Source: Massilia sp. HP4
GTDB lineage: Bacteria > Pseudomonadota > Gammaproteobacteria > Burkholderiales > Burkholderiaceae_D
Reading direction: 5' to 3'
DNA: 64,000 nt
Assembly (NCBI RefSeq): GCF_005222695.1
Contig: NZ_STGG01000041.1
Span: 62,001-126,000 of the forward strand
Every line of letters begins with the position of its first letter. Within the stretch, counting starts at the first letter, position 1. The position numbers and the translations under genes are program-made. The notes under the pieces were generated by a model. It had not been told where the DNA came from. It searched no databases and was given only the letters and a program-made list of their open reading frames with translations. Positions 25,780 through 33,972 of the stretch are shown here, piece by piece.

Positions 25780-27168
25780 ATGCGTCCGATTCTTCACCGG
25801 CAGCGCGGCGCTGTCGCCAGCATGGTGGCCATTTCCATGCTCGTACTGCTCGGCGTGGTCGGCCTGGCGATCGACGCCGGCCTGGCCTACCTGGTCAAGG
25901 CCCGCCTGAATGCGGCAGTCGACTCGGCCGCGCTGGCCGGCGCTCGCGCCGTGACAACCGGCAATAACGAGATGGAGCAGCGCGCCAGCGCGGTCGGCGC
26001 TGCTGCCGATTTCTTCACGGCGAATATCCCCAACAACTACCTGCTGTCTGCGCCAAGAATCATCAGCACCACGGTCACCTTCAAGGGCGGCCAGGCGATC
26101 ATCGATGTGCTGGCCGATGCGAAGATGCCGGTGTCGGTCATGCAAGTCATGGGCTTCGAGTCGCTGAGCCCGGTCGCGGCGGCGCAGACCATCCGCAACG
26201 ACCTCGATATGGCGCTGGTGATCGACACTTCCGGTTCGCTGAGCGACTCGGCATCGACCGTGCGCGCATCGGCCAGGAGCTTCCTGAGCAAGTTCAACGT
26301 CACGCAAGACCGGGTGGCCCTGGTCCACTTCGCTTCGGGCGCGGAGACCGATGTGCCGATCAGGATCACGGCGCGCGGATTCGACCGGACCACGATGGAG
26401 AGCAAGATCAATGCCCTTGCATTCGAAGACGGAACGGCTTCGGTCGAAGGGATGTGGAATGCGCGCGAGCAGCTGAGCCTTGTGCCCCTTGCCAACCGCT
26501 CCAGCATGCGCGTGATCGTCTTCTTCTCGGATGGCGCCCCTTCGGCCTTCGGTTCCTACCTGGCCTTCAATAGCGCCACGGATTGCAAGGACACGCTGGG
26601 ACGAGACATCGCGGGCACGATGGATATGGCCGGGGCGACCTGGGGCTTGGGCAAGATGGACAAAAGCGAGTTCACGCTCATCAAGGAGAACTGCAAGATC
26701 TACCGCAACAATGCCTATGCCGCGCGCAACCTGCCGACTTGGTACAACGCCCATAACGATCCGAAGAACCCCAACGACCCCGCCAGGCGCGAGTTCCCGA
26801 TCGTGGGCAAGTGGCCGCGCGAAGTTACGGCCGACATCAGTAGCGGCGCCGGCTCCGGCAGCGCACAGTACCGCCGCAACGTTGAGAATGCTTCGCGCAA
26901 CCTCGCCGAGGCGATCGCCTCCAGTGCCCGCGACCAGAACATCTATGTGTTCACGCTGGGCATGGGCGCGAAACTGAAGGCGGGCGGCGATTACGACACC
27001 GACACCGGCGAGATGATCCTCAAGTGCATGGCGAATACGGTCGATGCCCCCAAGCGCTGCCAGAAGCCGAACCAGCCGGTCGGCATGTACTGCTACGCCG
27101 CGACCGACGCCGACCTGACGCCCTGTTTCTCGCGACTGGCCTCGGCCATCCTGCGCATCTCGCAATAA
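25780..27168 (+). CDS. tadG: TadG-like pilus assembly protein with VWA domain
   Basis: The product is 462 aa. The N-terminal Tad/TadG leader (RQRGAVASMVAISMLVLLGVVGLAIDAGLAYLVKARLNAAVD) precedes a linker. A von Willebrand A domain then starts at about residue 144, with the MIDAS motif DTSGS at 149-153. Cysteines occur near the end (CQKPNQP, YCYAATDADLTPCF). It begins one base after the previous stop. TadG-type proteins are minor components needed for pilus-mediated surface attachment. Confidence 0.9.
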   Translation: MRPILHRQRGAVASMVAISMLVLLGVVGLAIDAGLAYLVKARLNAAVDSAALAGARAVTTGNNEMEQRASAVGAAADFFTANIPNNYLLSAPRIISTTVTFKGGQAIIDVLADAKMPVSVMQVMGFESLSPVAAAQTIRNDLDMALVIDTSGSLSDSASTVRASARSFLSKFNVTQDRVALVHFASGAETDVPIRITARGFDRTTMESKINALAFEDGTASVEGMWNAREQLSLVPLANRSSMRVIVFFSDGAPSAFGSYLAFNSATDCKDTLGRDIAGTMDMAGATWGLGKMDKSEFTLIKENCKIYRNNAYAARNLPTWYNAHNDPKNPNDPARREFPIVGKWPREVTADISSGAGSGSAQYRRNVENASRNLAEAIASSARDQNIYVFTLGMGAKLKAGGDYDTDTGEMILKCMANTVDAPKRCQKPNQPVGMYCYAATDADLTPCFSRLASAILRISQ

Positions 27169-27173
27169 GTGAT

Positions 27174-27199
27174 GGATCCCTGGCCGCGGCCGGGGATCC
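27174..27199. terminator. Bidirectional hairpin between the tadG-like and paoC-like genes
   Basis: GGATCCC (27174-27180) pairs with GGGATCC (27193-27199) around an inner GGCCGCGGCC core. It lies between convergent stop codons at 27168 and 27206. There is no T-run, so a simple intrinsic terminator is uncertain. Confidence 0.5.
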
Positions 27200-27205
27200 T
27201 CCCAG

Positions 27206-29527
27206 TCACATCAGCTTGTCGAGCGTGATCGGCAACTCCCGCACCCGCTTGCCGCAGGCGTTATAGATCGCATTCGCGATCGCCGCCATCGTGCCCGTGA
27301 TGCCAATCTCGCCGATGCCGCGCATGCCGGCTGGCGCATGCGGATCGGGAATATCGAGCCACATCACGTCGATCTGCGGCACGTCGAGGTGGGCCGGCAC
27401 GTGGTACTCGGACAGGCTGGGATTCGCGATGCGGCCATTGCGGCCGTCGAAATGCGTTTCTTCCATCAGCGCCGCCCCCAGGCCCATGACCATCCCGCCA
27501 CGCAGCTGGCTGGCCGCGGTCTTGGGATTGAGGATGCGGCCGCAATCGAAGGAGCCGAGCAGGCGCGTCACGCGCGGCTCGCCGGTCACCACGTTCACGC
27601 GTGCCTCGCAGAAGATGGCGCCGTACGAGTGCATCGACCAGTGCAGGCTTTCCTGCGCGGCCGGCGCCTCGGCCGTCACCTCGACATGGTCGCGTCCGGC
27701 GCGCGCCAGGATGGCGGCATAGCTTTCCCAGCGCCCGGAGTCCTCGAGCTTGTACAGGCCGCCGTCGCGCGAACCTACTTGCTCCGCCCGCAAGCCGGCC
27801 AGCGGGGAGTCGCGCCCCGCCAGCTTGAGCAGCTCGGCGCACATTGCCTCGTGCGCCGCCTTGACCGCGGCCGCGATCGCCGCCGTCTGCTGCGAGCCGC
27901 CCGCCATCACCATCCCCGGCATCTTTGAATCTCCATACGCAAAGCTGACCTTCTCGAGGGGCAACCCGAAGCGCGCCGCGCACAGTTGGGTCTGGGCGGT
28001 CGCCGTCCCCATGCCCATTTCATGGCCTGCGACCGTGACCGCGATATGGCCGTCGCGGCCCATGACGATGCGTGCCGCGCCGCCATCCATGCGGTAGTAG
28101 GGAAACACGGCGCTGGCGCAGCCCAGGCCGACCAGCCACTCGCCCTCCAGCCGCCTGCCCGGCGCCACATGGCGATCCTGCCAGCCGAAGGCCTGGGCGC
28201 CGGCGCGATAGGCCTCGATCAAATGGCGCGACGAGAACGGCGTGCCCTTGGTCGGATCCTGCACCGGCTCGTTGCGCCGGCGCAGCACGATGGGATCGAT
28301 GCCCAACTGCTCGGCCAGTTCGTCCACCGCACTTTCGAGCGCGAACGACCCCACCGATTCGCCCGGGGCGCGCATGGCGACATTGGCCAGCATGTCCATG
28401 TTCACCTTCTGGACTTCGAGCTTGATGGCGCCGGCCGCATACGAGGCCTGCGCATTGTGGATGAAGGGCTCGGGGAAGGCGTTGTGCGCCGTCATGACGG
28501 TCACCCCGCTGTGGATGAGCGAGGTGAAGCGGCCGTCGCGGTCGGCGCCGATGGCGACCCGCTGCTCGGTCGGCGCGCGTCCGCCAGCGACCCGGTAGAC
28601 GCCCTCGCGCGACAGCATCATGCGCACCGGCCGCCCCGCCACCCTGGCGGCAGCCGCGGCCAGGATGTGGTGCTGCCACACCAGCTTGCCGCCAAAGCCG
28701 CCGCCGACAAAGGGCGAGGTCACGTGCACCTGCTCCTGGTCGATGCCGAACACCTTGGCCAGCGTGAAGGCGGTGTTGGCCAGCGCCTGGGTGGCGTCGT
28801 GGATGCGCAGCAGGTCGCCGGCCCAGGCGACGGTGAGTGCGTGCAGCTCGATCGCATTGTGGTTGTGGCGCGGCGTGCGATACACCGCATCGACCCGGTG
28901 CGCAGCCCCCGCCAATGCGGCTTCGGCGTCGCCCACGGTGTCCTGCAGCGGTTGGCCCATGAAGGAACCGACTTCGATGCCTGCGGCGCGCGCCGCTTCC
29001 ATGGTCGTCACGGCATCGATGGCTTCGTAGCGCACGCGTACCAGGCCCGCCGCATAATCGGCCTGCTCTTGCGTATCGGCCAGCACCAAGGCCACCGGCT
29101 GGCCGTTCCAGTGCACCTGGTCGTCCTGGAACACGGGCAGTGCATCGCCGCTGCCGCCCAGCGGCTCGCGCATCAGCACCGGCGGCGGCGCCATCTTCGG
29201 CGCATTCTGGTGGCTCAGCACCAGCACGACGCCGGGCGCGGCCTGCGCCGCCTCACTGTCGATCGAGACGATGCGGCCCCTGGCCACGGTGCTGTATACC
29301 AGCGCCGCGTACACCATGCCGTCCAGCGGGAATTCGGCCGCATACCTGGCCTCGCCCCTGACCTTCGCGGGACCGTCCAGGCGCGCGATGGGCGCGCCGA
29401 TCAGCGCGTCGTCGCTGGACGCCAGCGGGTCGGGCTTGCCGCCCGTGACATAGCGGTCGGGCGCATGCACGATGGCCTTCTGCATGATCGCCTGGCCGGC
29501 CTTCTGGATGTTCTGCACGATCTTCAT
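27206..29527 (-). CDS. paoC: Molybdenum hydroxylase large subunit (PaoC-type aldehyde oxidoreductase)
   Basis: The product is 773 aa. It binds the molybdenum cofactor and oxidises aldehydes or N-heterocycles. An N-terminal a/b hammerhead domain (IARLDGPAKVRGEARYAAE) precedes the Mo-binding domain with GGGFGGKLVWQHHILAAAAA, MRAPGESVGSFALESAVDELA and the catalytic Glu at 740 in MRGIGEIGITGTMAAIANA. The ATG at 29527 was chosen over 29533 because GAGGAG lies 6 bases ahead of it. No membrane or Tat signal is clear. Last gene of a three-gene operon. Xanthine as substrate is possible but the small-subunit features favour the Pao group. Confidence 0.88.
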   Translation of the reverse strand: MKIVQNIQKAGQAIMQKAIVHAPDRYVTGGKPDPLASSDDALIGAPIARLDGPAKVRGEARYAAEFPLDGMVYAALVYSTVARGRIVSIDSEAAQAAPGVVLVLSHQNAPKMAPPPVLMREPLGGSGDALPVFQDDQVHWNGQPVALVLADTQEQADYAAGLVRVRYEAIDAVTTMEAARAAGIEVGSFMGQPLQDTVGDAEAALAGAAHRVDAVYRTPRHNHNAIELHALTVAWAGDLLRIHDATQALANTAFTLAKVFGIDQEQVHVTSPFVGGGFGGKLVWQHHILAAAAARVAGRPVRMMLSREGVYRVAGGRAPTEQRVAIGADRDGRFTSLIHSGVTVMTAHNAFPEPFIHNAQASYAAGAIKLEVQKVNMDMLANVAMRAPGESVGSFALESAVDELAEQLGIDPIVLRRRNEPVQDPTKGTPFSSRHLIEAYRAGAQAFGWQDRHVAPGRRLEGEWLVGLGCASAVFPYYRMDGGAARIVMGRDGHIAVTVAGHEMGMGTATAQTQLCAARFGLPLEKVSFAYGDSKMPGMVMAGGSQQTAAIAAAVKAAHEAMCAELLKLAGRDSPLAGLRAEQVGSRDGGLYKLEDSGRWESYAAILARAGRDHVEVTAEAPAAQESLHWSMHSYGAIFCEARVNVVTGEPRVTRLLGSFDCGRILNPKTAASQLRGGMVMGLGAALMEETHFDGRNGRIANPSLSEYHVPAHLDVPQIDVMWLDIPDPHAPAGMRGIGEIGITGTMAAIANAIYNACGKRVRELPITLDKLM

Positions 29528-29537
29528 CGCCATCTCC

Positions 29538-30524
29538 TCAGGAATGCACGGTGGCCAGCCGGTCGAGCACGGCCACCATCGTGCGCTGCGCCAGCGGGAT
29601 CTTGAACGCGTTGTCGCGCAGGGGGCGGGCGTCGGCCATCTCGGCCCTGGCCGCCGCCTCGAAGTAGCTCGCGCTGGCCGGCTGGCCGCGCAGCATCTGT
29701 TCCAGCGTCCTGGCGCGCCATGGCTTGTGGGCCACGCCGCCCAGCGCCAGCCGCACGTCCTTGACCACGCCATCCTCGACCTCGAGCGCGGCCGCCACCG
29801 ACACCAGCGCGAAGGCATAGCTGGCCCGGTCACGCACCTTGCGGTAGGTGGAATTGGCGCCGAAGGCCAGCGGCGGGATTTCGATCGCGGTAATCAGCTC
29901 GCCCGGCTGCAAGACGGTCTCGCGCTCGGGATGGTCTTGCGGCAGCAGGTGGAAGCCGGTGAACGCCACCTGGCGCGCGCCGCCCGCTCCCTGCAGGTGG
30001 ACCACGGCATCCAGCGCGGCCAGCGCCACGCACATATCCGATGGATGGGTGGCGATGCAGGCGCTCGAGGCGCCAAGCACCGCATGCATGCGGTGCACGC
30101 CCTCGATGGCGTCGCAGCCTTCGCCGGGATTGCGCTTGTTGCAGTGGGCGCCCTCGTGGTCGTAGAAGTAGCTGCAGCGGGTGCGCTGCAGGATATTACC
30201 GGCCACGGTCGCCATATTGCGGATCTGGCCCGAGGCGCCGGACGCGATGGCGCGCGACAGCATGGGAAAGCGGGTGCGCACGGCCAGGTGTTCGGCCAGG
30301 GCCGTGTTCTTAACGGCGGCGCCGACCAGCAGGCTGCCATCGGGACGCTCTTCGATCTGCTGCGGCAAGCCGCTGACGTCGACCAGCCGGCTTGGCCGCT
30401 CGACCGTCTCGCGCATCAGGTCGACCAGGTTGGTGCCGCCGCCCAGGTAGCGGCTGCCGGCAACGGCGCCCTGGCGCACGGCATCGGCGGCATCTTGCGC
30501 GCGCGCGAACGTGAAGGGATTCAT
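29538..30524 (-). CDS. paoB: Molybdenum hydroxylase FAD-binding subunit (PaoB-type)
   Basis: The product is 328 aa. It opens MNPFTFARAQDAADAV and has the FAD loop YLGGGTNLVDLMRETVERP and ATVAGNILQRTRCSYF. The Cys-rich insert with CNKRNPGEGCDA is the type that holds the extra [4Fe-4S] cluster in PaoB and 4-hydroxybenzoyl-CoA reductase, and is missing from plain xanthine dehydrogenases. It relays electrons from the Fe-S subunit through FAD. Its ATG overlaps the upstream stop by ATGA. Confidence 0.88.
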   Translation of the reverse strand: MNPFTFARAQDAADAVRQGAVAGSRYLGGGTNLVDLMRETVERPSRLVDVSGLPQQIEERPDGSLLVGAAVKNTALAEHLAVRTRFPMLSRAIASGASGQIRNMATVAGNILQRTRCSYFYDHEGAHCNKRNPGEGCDAIEGVHRMHAVLGASSACIATHPSDMCVALAALDAVVHLQGAGGARQVAFTGFHLLPQDHPERETVLQPGELITAIEIPPLAFGANSTYRKVRDRASYAFALVSVAAALEVEDGVVKDVRLALGGVAHKPWRARTLEQMLRGQPASASYFEAAARAEMADARPLRDNAFKIPLAQRTMVAVLDRLATVHS

Positions 30525-31060
30525 GGCGTCTCCTTGAGCGGCGCGCCGGCATGCAGCTGCACATGGTGTTCGGTCAGCGCCGCCACGATGCCGTTGTAGG
30601 CGCCGCAACGGCACAGGTTGCCGCTCATGCGCTCGCGCACCTCGTCTTCGCTGAACTCGACGGTGCCGGCGGCCAGGTCTTCGGTGACATAGCTCGGCAC
30701 GCCGCGCCGCAGCTCGGCCTCCATGCCCACGGCCGAGCACAGCTGGCCCGGCGTGCAATAGCCGCACTGGAAGCCGTCATGCTCGATAAAGGATTGCTGC
30801 AAGGGATGCAGGGCGCCTTCGTGGGCCAGGCCCTCGACCGAGGTGATCGCGCGGCCCCCGTACTGCACGGCCAGCGCCAGGCAGGACAGGATGTGCTGCT
30901 CGCCGTCGAGCAGCACGGTGCAGGCGCCACAGGCGCCCTGGTCGCAGCCCTTCTTGGTGCCGGACAAGTGCAAGTGCTCGCGCAGGAAATCGAGCAGGGA
31001 CACGCGCGGATCGCCTGGCAGCGGGACCGCGTTTCCATTGATGGTGATGGTCGTCGACAC
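30521..31060 (-). CDS. paoA: Molybdenum hydroxylase [2Fe-2S] subunit (PaoA-type)
   Basis: The product is 179 aa. A plant-ferredoxin-type cluster is held by Cys 39, 44, 47 and 60 (GCDQGACGACTVLLDGEQHILSC region). The second cluster is in the helical domain (CGYCTPGQLCSAVG and GNLCRCGAYNGI). The start is GTG at 31060, with AAGGAG about 7 bases upstream. With this start there is no Tat signal, unlike E. coli PaoA, so the enzyme should be cytoplasmic. First gene of the operon; a PaoD-like maturation factor is not found nearby. Confidence 0.88.
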   Translation of the reverse strand: MSTTITINGNAVPLPGDPRVSLLDFLREHLHLSGTKKGCDQGACGACTVLLDGEQHILSCLALAVQYGGRAITSVEGLAHEGALHPLQQSFIEHDGFQCGYCTPGQLCSAVGMEAELRRGVPSYVTEDLAAGTVEFSEDEVRERMSGNLCRCGAYNGIVAALTEHHVQLHAGAPLKETP

Positions 31061-31184
31061 GGCAACACTCCTTCGCGGGTGGCGGCCATCGCCCGCCGAC
31101 GGGCCGGCGCGACAACCGCATGGTTTCCGATGATGAGCAACCAAGTGTAGAGTCGGCCGCCGATGAGGGGCGCACGCTTGGGTC

Positions 31185-31329
31185 CAGGACATGCCTGTCA
31201 GGACATGCCTGTCAGGAAATGCCTGTGAGGACGTGCCGGTCAGGACGTGACGGTCAGGACGTGCCGGTCAGGACGTGCCGGTCAGGACGTGACGGTCAGG
31301 ACATGCCGGTCAGGACATGCCGGTCAGGA
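31185..31329. repeat. 14-bp tandem repeat array (10 units plus a partial)
   Basis: Ten contiguous units of 14 bases, variants of CAGGACRTGMCKGT, run from 31185 to 31324, followed by a partial CAGGA. Units differ mainly at bases 7 (A or G), 10 and 12. The unit length is not a multiple of three, so copy-number change shifts any frame through it. The stop codon of the small acidic protein gene (31324-31326) lies at its right end. Confidence 0.95.
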
Positions 31330-31542
31330 TGGCGTGTCGCGCGCCGGCGCATGGCGCAACCCGGCGCCAGGCACCGCGGTGCTGATGTCGACCGCCATCG
31401 GATCGCTTGCCGGGAAGGATTCGGCCAGCGCTTCGTCGAGCGCTTCTTCGTTGTGCGCGTCCTGGTAGGCTGCTTCGGGTACGCGCCGGCCTTCGCTCGG
31501 AAACTGGCGTGGCTGCGCCACCCGCAGGTAGGAAATACTCAT
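31324..31542 (-). CDS. Small acidic protein with FPASDP motif
   Basis: The product is 72 aa. It begins MSISYLRVAQPRQFPSEGRR and contains EEALDEALAESFPASDPMAV. The pattern DEAL-x-E-(S/T)FPASDP recurs in many short proteobacterial hypothetical proteins. Function unknown. The ATG at 31542 has GGGAGAG about 6 bases upstream. The stop codon TGA is formed at the edge of the 14-bp repeat array, so the C-terminal end would change with repeat number. Longer open frame upstream is likely not translated. Confidence 0.7.
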   Translation of the reverse strand: MSISYLRVAQPRQFPSEGRRVPEAAYQDAHNEEALDEALAESFPASDPMAVDISTAVPGAGLRHAPARDTPS

Positions 31543-31648
31543 CTGTGCTCTCCCATGCGAGACGGCCGCCAACGGATTCGGCCGCCTGGTTTCACTGTAG
31601 TTCACGGGCCGCCCAGGCGCCAGCCCGGATTGCATACCGCATGCGGCC

Positions 31649-32353
31649 TCAGCCCGCCGCATCGAGGTAGACGCCGCGCTCGAGCGAGAGCCCGCGCTTG
31701 ACCTCGCGCGTAAGGCCATCGGCCAGCACTTCTTCTTGCCCGGCCTCGAGGGCGGCAACGGTCTGGATCACGACGTCGAGCGGCGACGCCTTGGGTGCAT
31801 CGACGCCGGCGGTCATGTCGGTATCCATGAAGGCCACGTGCACCCCGACCACCTGCGTGCCCTGCGGCTTGAGGGCGATGCGCACGCCATTGGTCATCGA
31901 CCAGGTGGCCGCCTTGGACATGCTGTAGGTGGCGCCGCCCGGGATGCTAATCCAGCTCAGCACCGACAAGACATTGACGATCGCGCCGCCGCCATTGGCG
32001 CCGAGGATGGGGGCGAAGGCGCGGCACATGGCCAGCGTGCCGAACAGGTTGGTGTCGAGTTCTTGCCGGGCACGCTCGAACGCCTCGTCGTCGAACAGGT
32101 GGCCGCCGCGCACGATGCCGGCATTATTCACCAGCAGCGTGAGGTCGCCGCATTCGGCCGCCGCACGCCGCACCTGCTCCGGCCGGGTGATGTCGAGTTC
32201 GAGGGGGATCACGTCGGGCAGGTCGATGCTGCGCGGATCGCGGGCGGCGGCATAGACCTTGCGTGCGCCGGCTTCGAGCAACAGCCTGGCCCAGGCGCGG
32301 CCCAAGCCGCGATTGGCCCCCGTGACGAGTACGACCGCATCCCTGACCTTCAT
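31649..32353 (-). CDS. SDR-family oxidoreductase
   Basis: The product is 234 aa, a classical short-chain dehydrogenase. The nucleotide-binding motif is TGANRGLG near residue 14, with LLVNNAGI in the middle. The catalytic Ser lies in VLSVLSWIS, and the Tyr/Lys pair in YSMSK. VAFMDTDMTAG is the usual substrate-loop part. Substrate unknown. The gene diverges from the exported protein at 32624 and lies 106 bases upstream of the small acidic gene. Confidence 0.9.
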   Translation of the reverse strand: MKVRDAVVLVTGANRGLGRAWARLLLEAGARKVYAAARDPRSIDLPDVIPLELDITRPEQVRRAAAECGDLTLLVNNAGIVRGGHLFDDEAFERARQELDTNLFGTLAMCRAFAPILGANGGGAIVNVLSVLSWISIPGGATYSMSKAATWSMTNGVRIALKPQGTQVVGVHVAFMDTDMTAGVDAPKASPLDVVIQTVAALEAGQEEVLADGLTREVKRGLSLERGVYLDAAG

Positions 32354-32623
32354 GGCGCTTCTCCCGTAGTGGTTTGCCGGGGCATGGCCGCCCCGGACGA
32401 CGGTTCGATACTAAAGGTGAGACCATTGGCCGCCCCAGTAAATCCTTGTGAAATCGCGTCCGCTCGACCTGGCGCAAGCATCCGGCCTCTCCTATTGGTG
32501 GTGGCGGCGCAGCGCCGGCACACCTCATCACACGTCTTTACAACCGGCGTGGCGCGGCGCGACTAAGCTCGATGACAGTTCCTCCAGCACATCATCGCCA
32601 ACACTTTCCAACTGGGAGCCTCC

Positions 32624-33373
32624 ATGACCGCACTGCGCACCATCCTCGCCACCGCCCTTGCCCTCGCCGCCTGCAGCGCTGGGGCCCACCAGGGCAAGCC
32701 CCATGCCGGCGGCATCCAGGGCGCCGCCGCCAAGGGCGTGAAGGCCGACTACGACATCATCCACACCAGGATCACCACCGAGGGCAATATCGCCACCTTC
32801 CACGTGGCGGTGTCGGGCAAGGCCGGCAAGACCTACCCCACCAAGACCGGCAAGCTGGGCGGCAGCACCGTGTTTTCCTATGTCTGGCCGACCACCATCG
32901 ATCCCTATGTGGTCGGCTTCGAGAACAAGGCCGGCATCCTGGCCTTCGCCGTCACCTCGCATCCGGACTTCGACGATACCCCGCCATACGACGAGAACGG
33001 CGACGGCGACGTGGGTAACGACGGCAACCTGTGGCACTCGCACTGGGTGGTGCTGACCAGGGACGACGCCTGCGGCAAGGATGCGCTGAAGGTGGTCGAC
33101 ATCCCCAAGGGAGCCAAGCCGCGCCTGCCCAAGACCTGGCCCGGGTTTCCGATCCTGCTCGACAGCCCCGGCTGGAGCCCGGTCTTCAAGGCCGAATCGC
33201 TCGAGGTCAAGGTGCCGTTCGACGATATCGGCGTGGTCGAGGCGGCAAGCTTCGACGGCGTCACGGCGGCGCTGCGGGTCAACGCCAGCGTCCATAGTCC
33301 GCTGCTGTGCGTGGCGGACGTGTTCAAGGTCGCGTCCGGGAAACTGACGCTGCCGGGCAAGGTCAACCAGTAG
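32624..33373 (+). CDS. Exported protein of unknown function with EF-hand-like loop
   Basis: The product is 249 aa. A signal peptide (TILATALALAACSAGA) is cleaved near residue 22; the AAC context is a poor lipobox but lipidation cannot be excluded. The mature part looks beta-rich (IATFHVAVSGKAGKTYP, SLEVKVPFDDIGVV). An acidic loop DENGDGDVGNDGN around residues 125-137 resembles a calcium-binding loop. The start ATG has GGGAG about 6 bases ahead. The isochorismatase-like gene follows after 47 bases and may be co-transcribed. Family not recognised. Confidence 0.75.
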   Translation: MTALRTILATALALAACSAGAHQGKPHAGGIQGAAAKGVKADYDIIHTRITTEGNIATFHVAVSGKAGKTYPTKTGKLGGSTVFSYVWPTTIDPYVVGFENKAGILAFAVTSHPDFDDTPPYDENGDGDVGNDGNLWHSHWVVLTRDDACGKDALKVVDIPKGAKPRLPKTWPGFPILLDSPGWSPVFKAESLEVKVPFDDIGVVEAASFDGVTAALRVNASVHSPLLCVADVFKVASGKLTLPGKVNQ

Positions 33374-33420
33374 AAGGCGCCATCGAAGCCATTCCACCAT
33401 CACAATCACGAGGAACCATC

Positions 33421-33972
33421 ATGAGCAAGCAAGCACTGATCGTCATCGACGTCCAGAACGATTATTTCCCCGACGGCCGCTGGGAGCTGGCGAACATGGA
33501 CGCCGCCAGCGCCAACGTCGGCCGCCTGCTGCGCCACTATCGCAGCCGCGACACGCCGGTCGTCCACATCCGCCACGAGTTCCCCGACGCCGCCAGCGCG
33601 CCCTTCTTCGCGCCCGGCTCCAGCGGCGCCGCGATCCACCCGTCGGCGGCGCCGGTCGAGGGCGAGCCGGTGCTGCTCAAGCACCACATCAATTCCTTCC
33701 GCGATACCGCCCTGCTCGAGATCCTGCGCGGCCACGGCGTCGACGAAGTCGTCATCTGCGGCGCCATGAGCCATATGTGCGTCGACGCCTGCAGCCGCGC
33801 CGCCAACGACTTCGGTTTCAGGGTCACGGTGGTGCACGATGCCTGCGCCTCGCGCGACCTGGAGTTCGGCGGGGTCACGGTGCCGGCGGCGCACGCCCAC
33901 GCCGCCTTCATGGCCGCCCTGGGCTTCGCCTACGCCAGCATGCGCTCGACCGACGAGGTCACCACGGCGTGA
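33421..33972 (+). CDS. Isochorismatase-fold cysteine hydrolase
   Basis: The product is 183 aa. It has the catalytic Asp at residue 10 (ALIVIDVQNDYF), Lys 87 (VLLKHHINSF) and nucleophile Cys 120 (ICGAMSHMCVDAC). These are the triad of the nicotinamidase/isochorismatase superfamily. The cis-peptide region GAMSH is also usual. The specific amide or ester substrate is unclear. GAGGAACC ends just before the ATG. Its last 43 bases overlap the end of the convergent regulator gene, which is unusual. Confidence 0.9.
   Translation: MSKQALIVIDVQNDYFPDGRWELANMDAASANVGRLLRHYRSRDTPVVHIRHEFPDAASAPFFAPGSSGAAIHPSAAPVEGEPVLLKHHINSFRDTALLEILRGHGVDEVVICGAMSHMCVDACSRAANDFGFRVTVVHDACASRDLEFGGVTVPAAHAHAAFMAALGFAYASMRSTDEVTTA

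Noticed and set aside
31185..31329. CRISPR array
   Set aside because: Units are contiguous 14-mers without spacers; this is a minisatellite.
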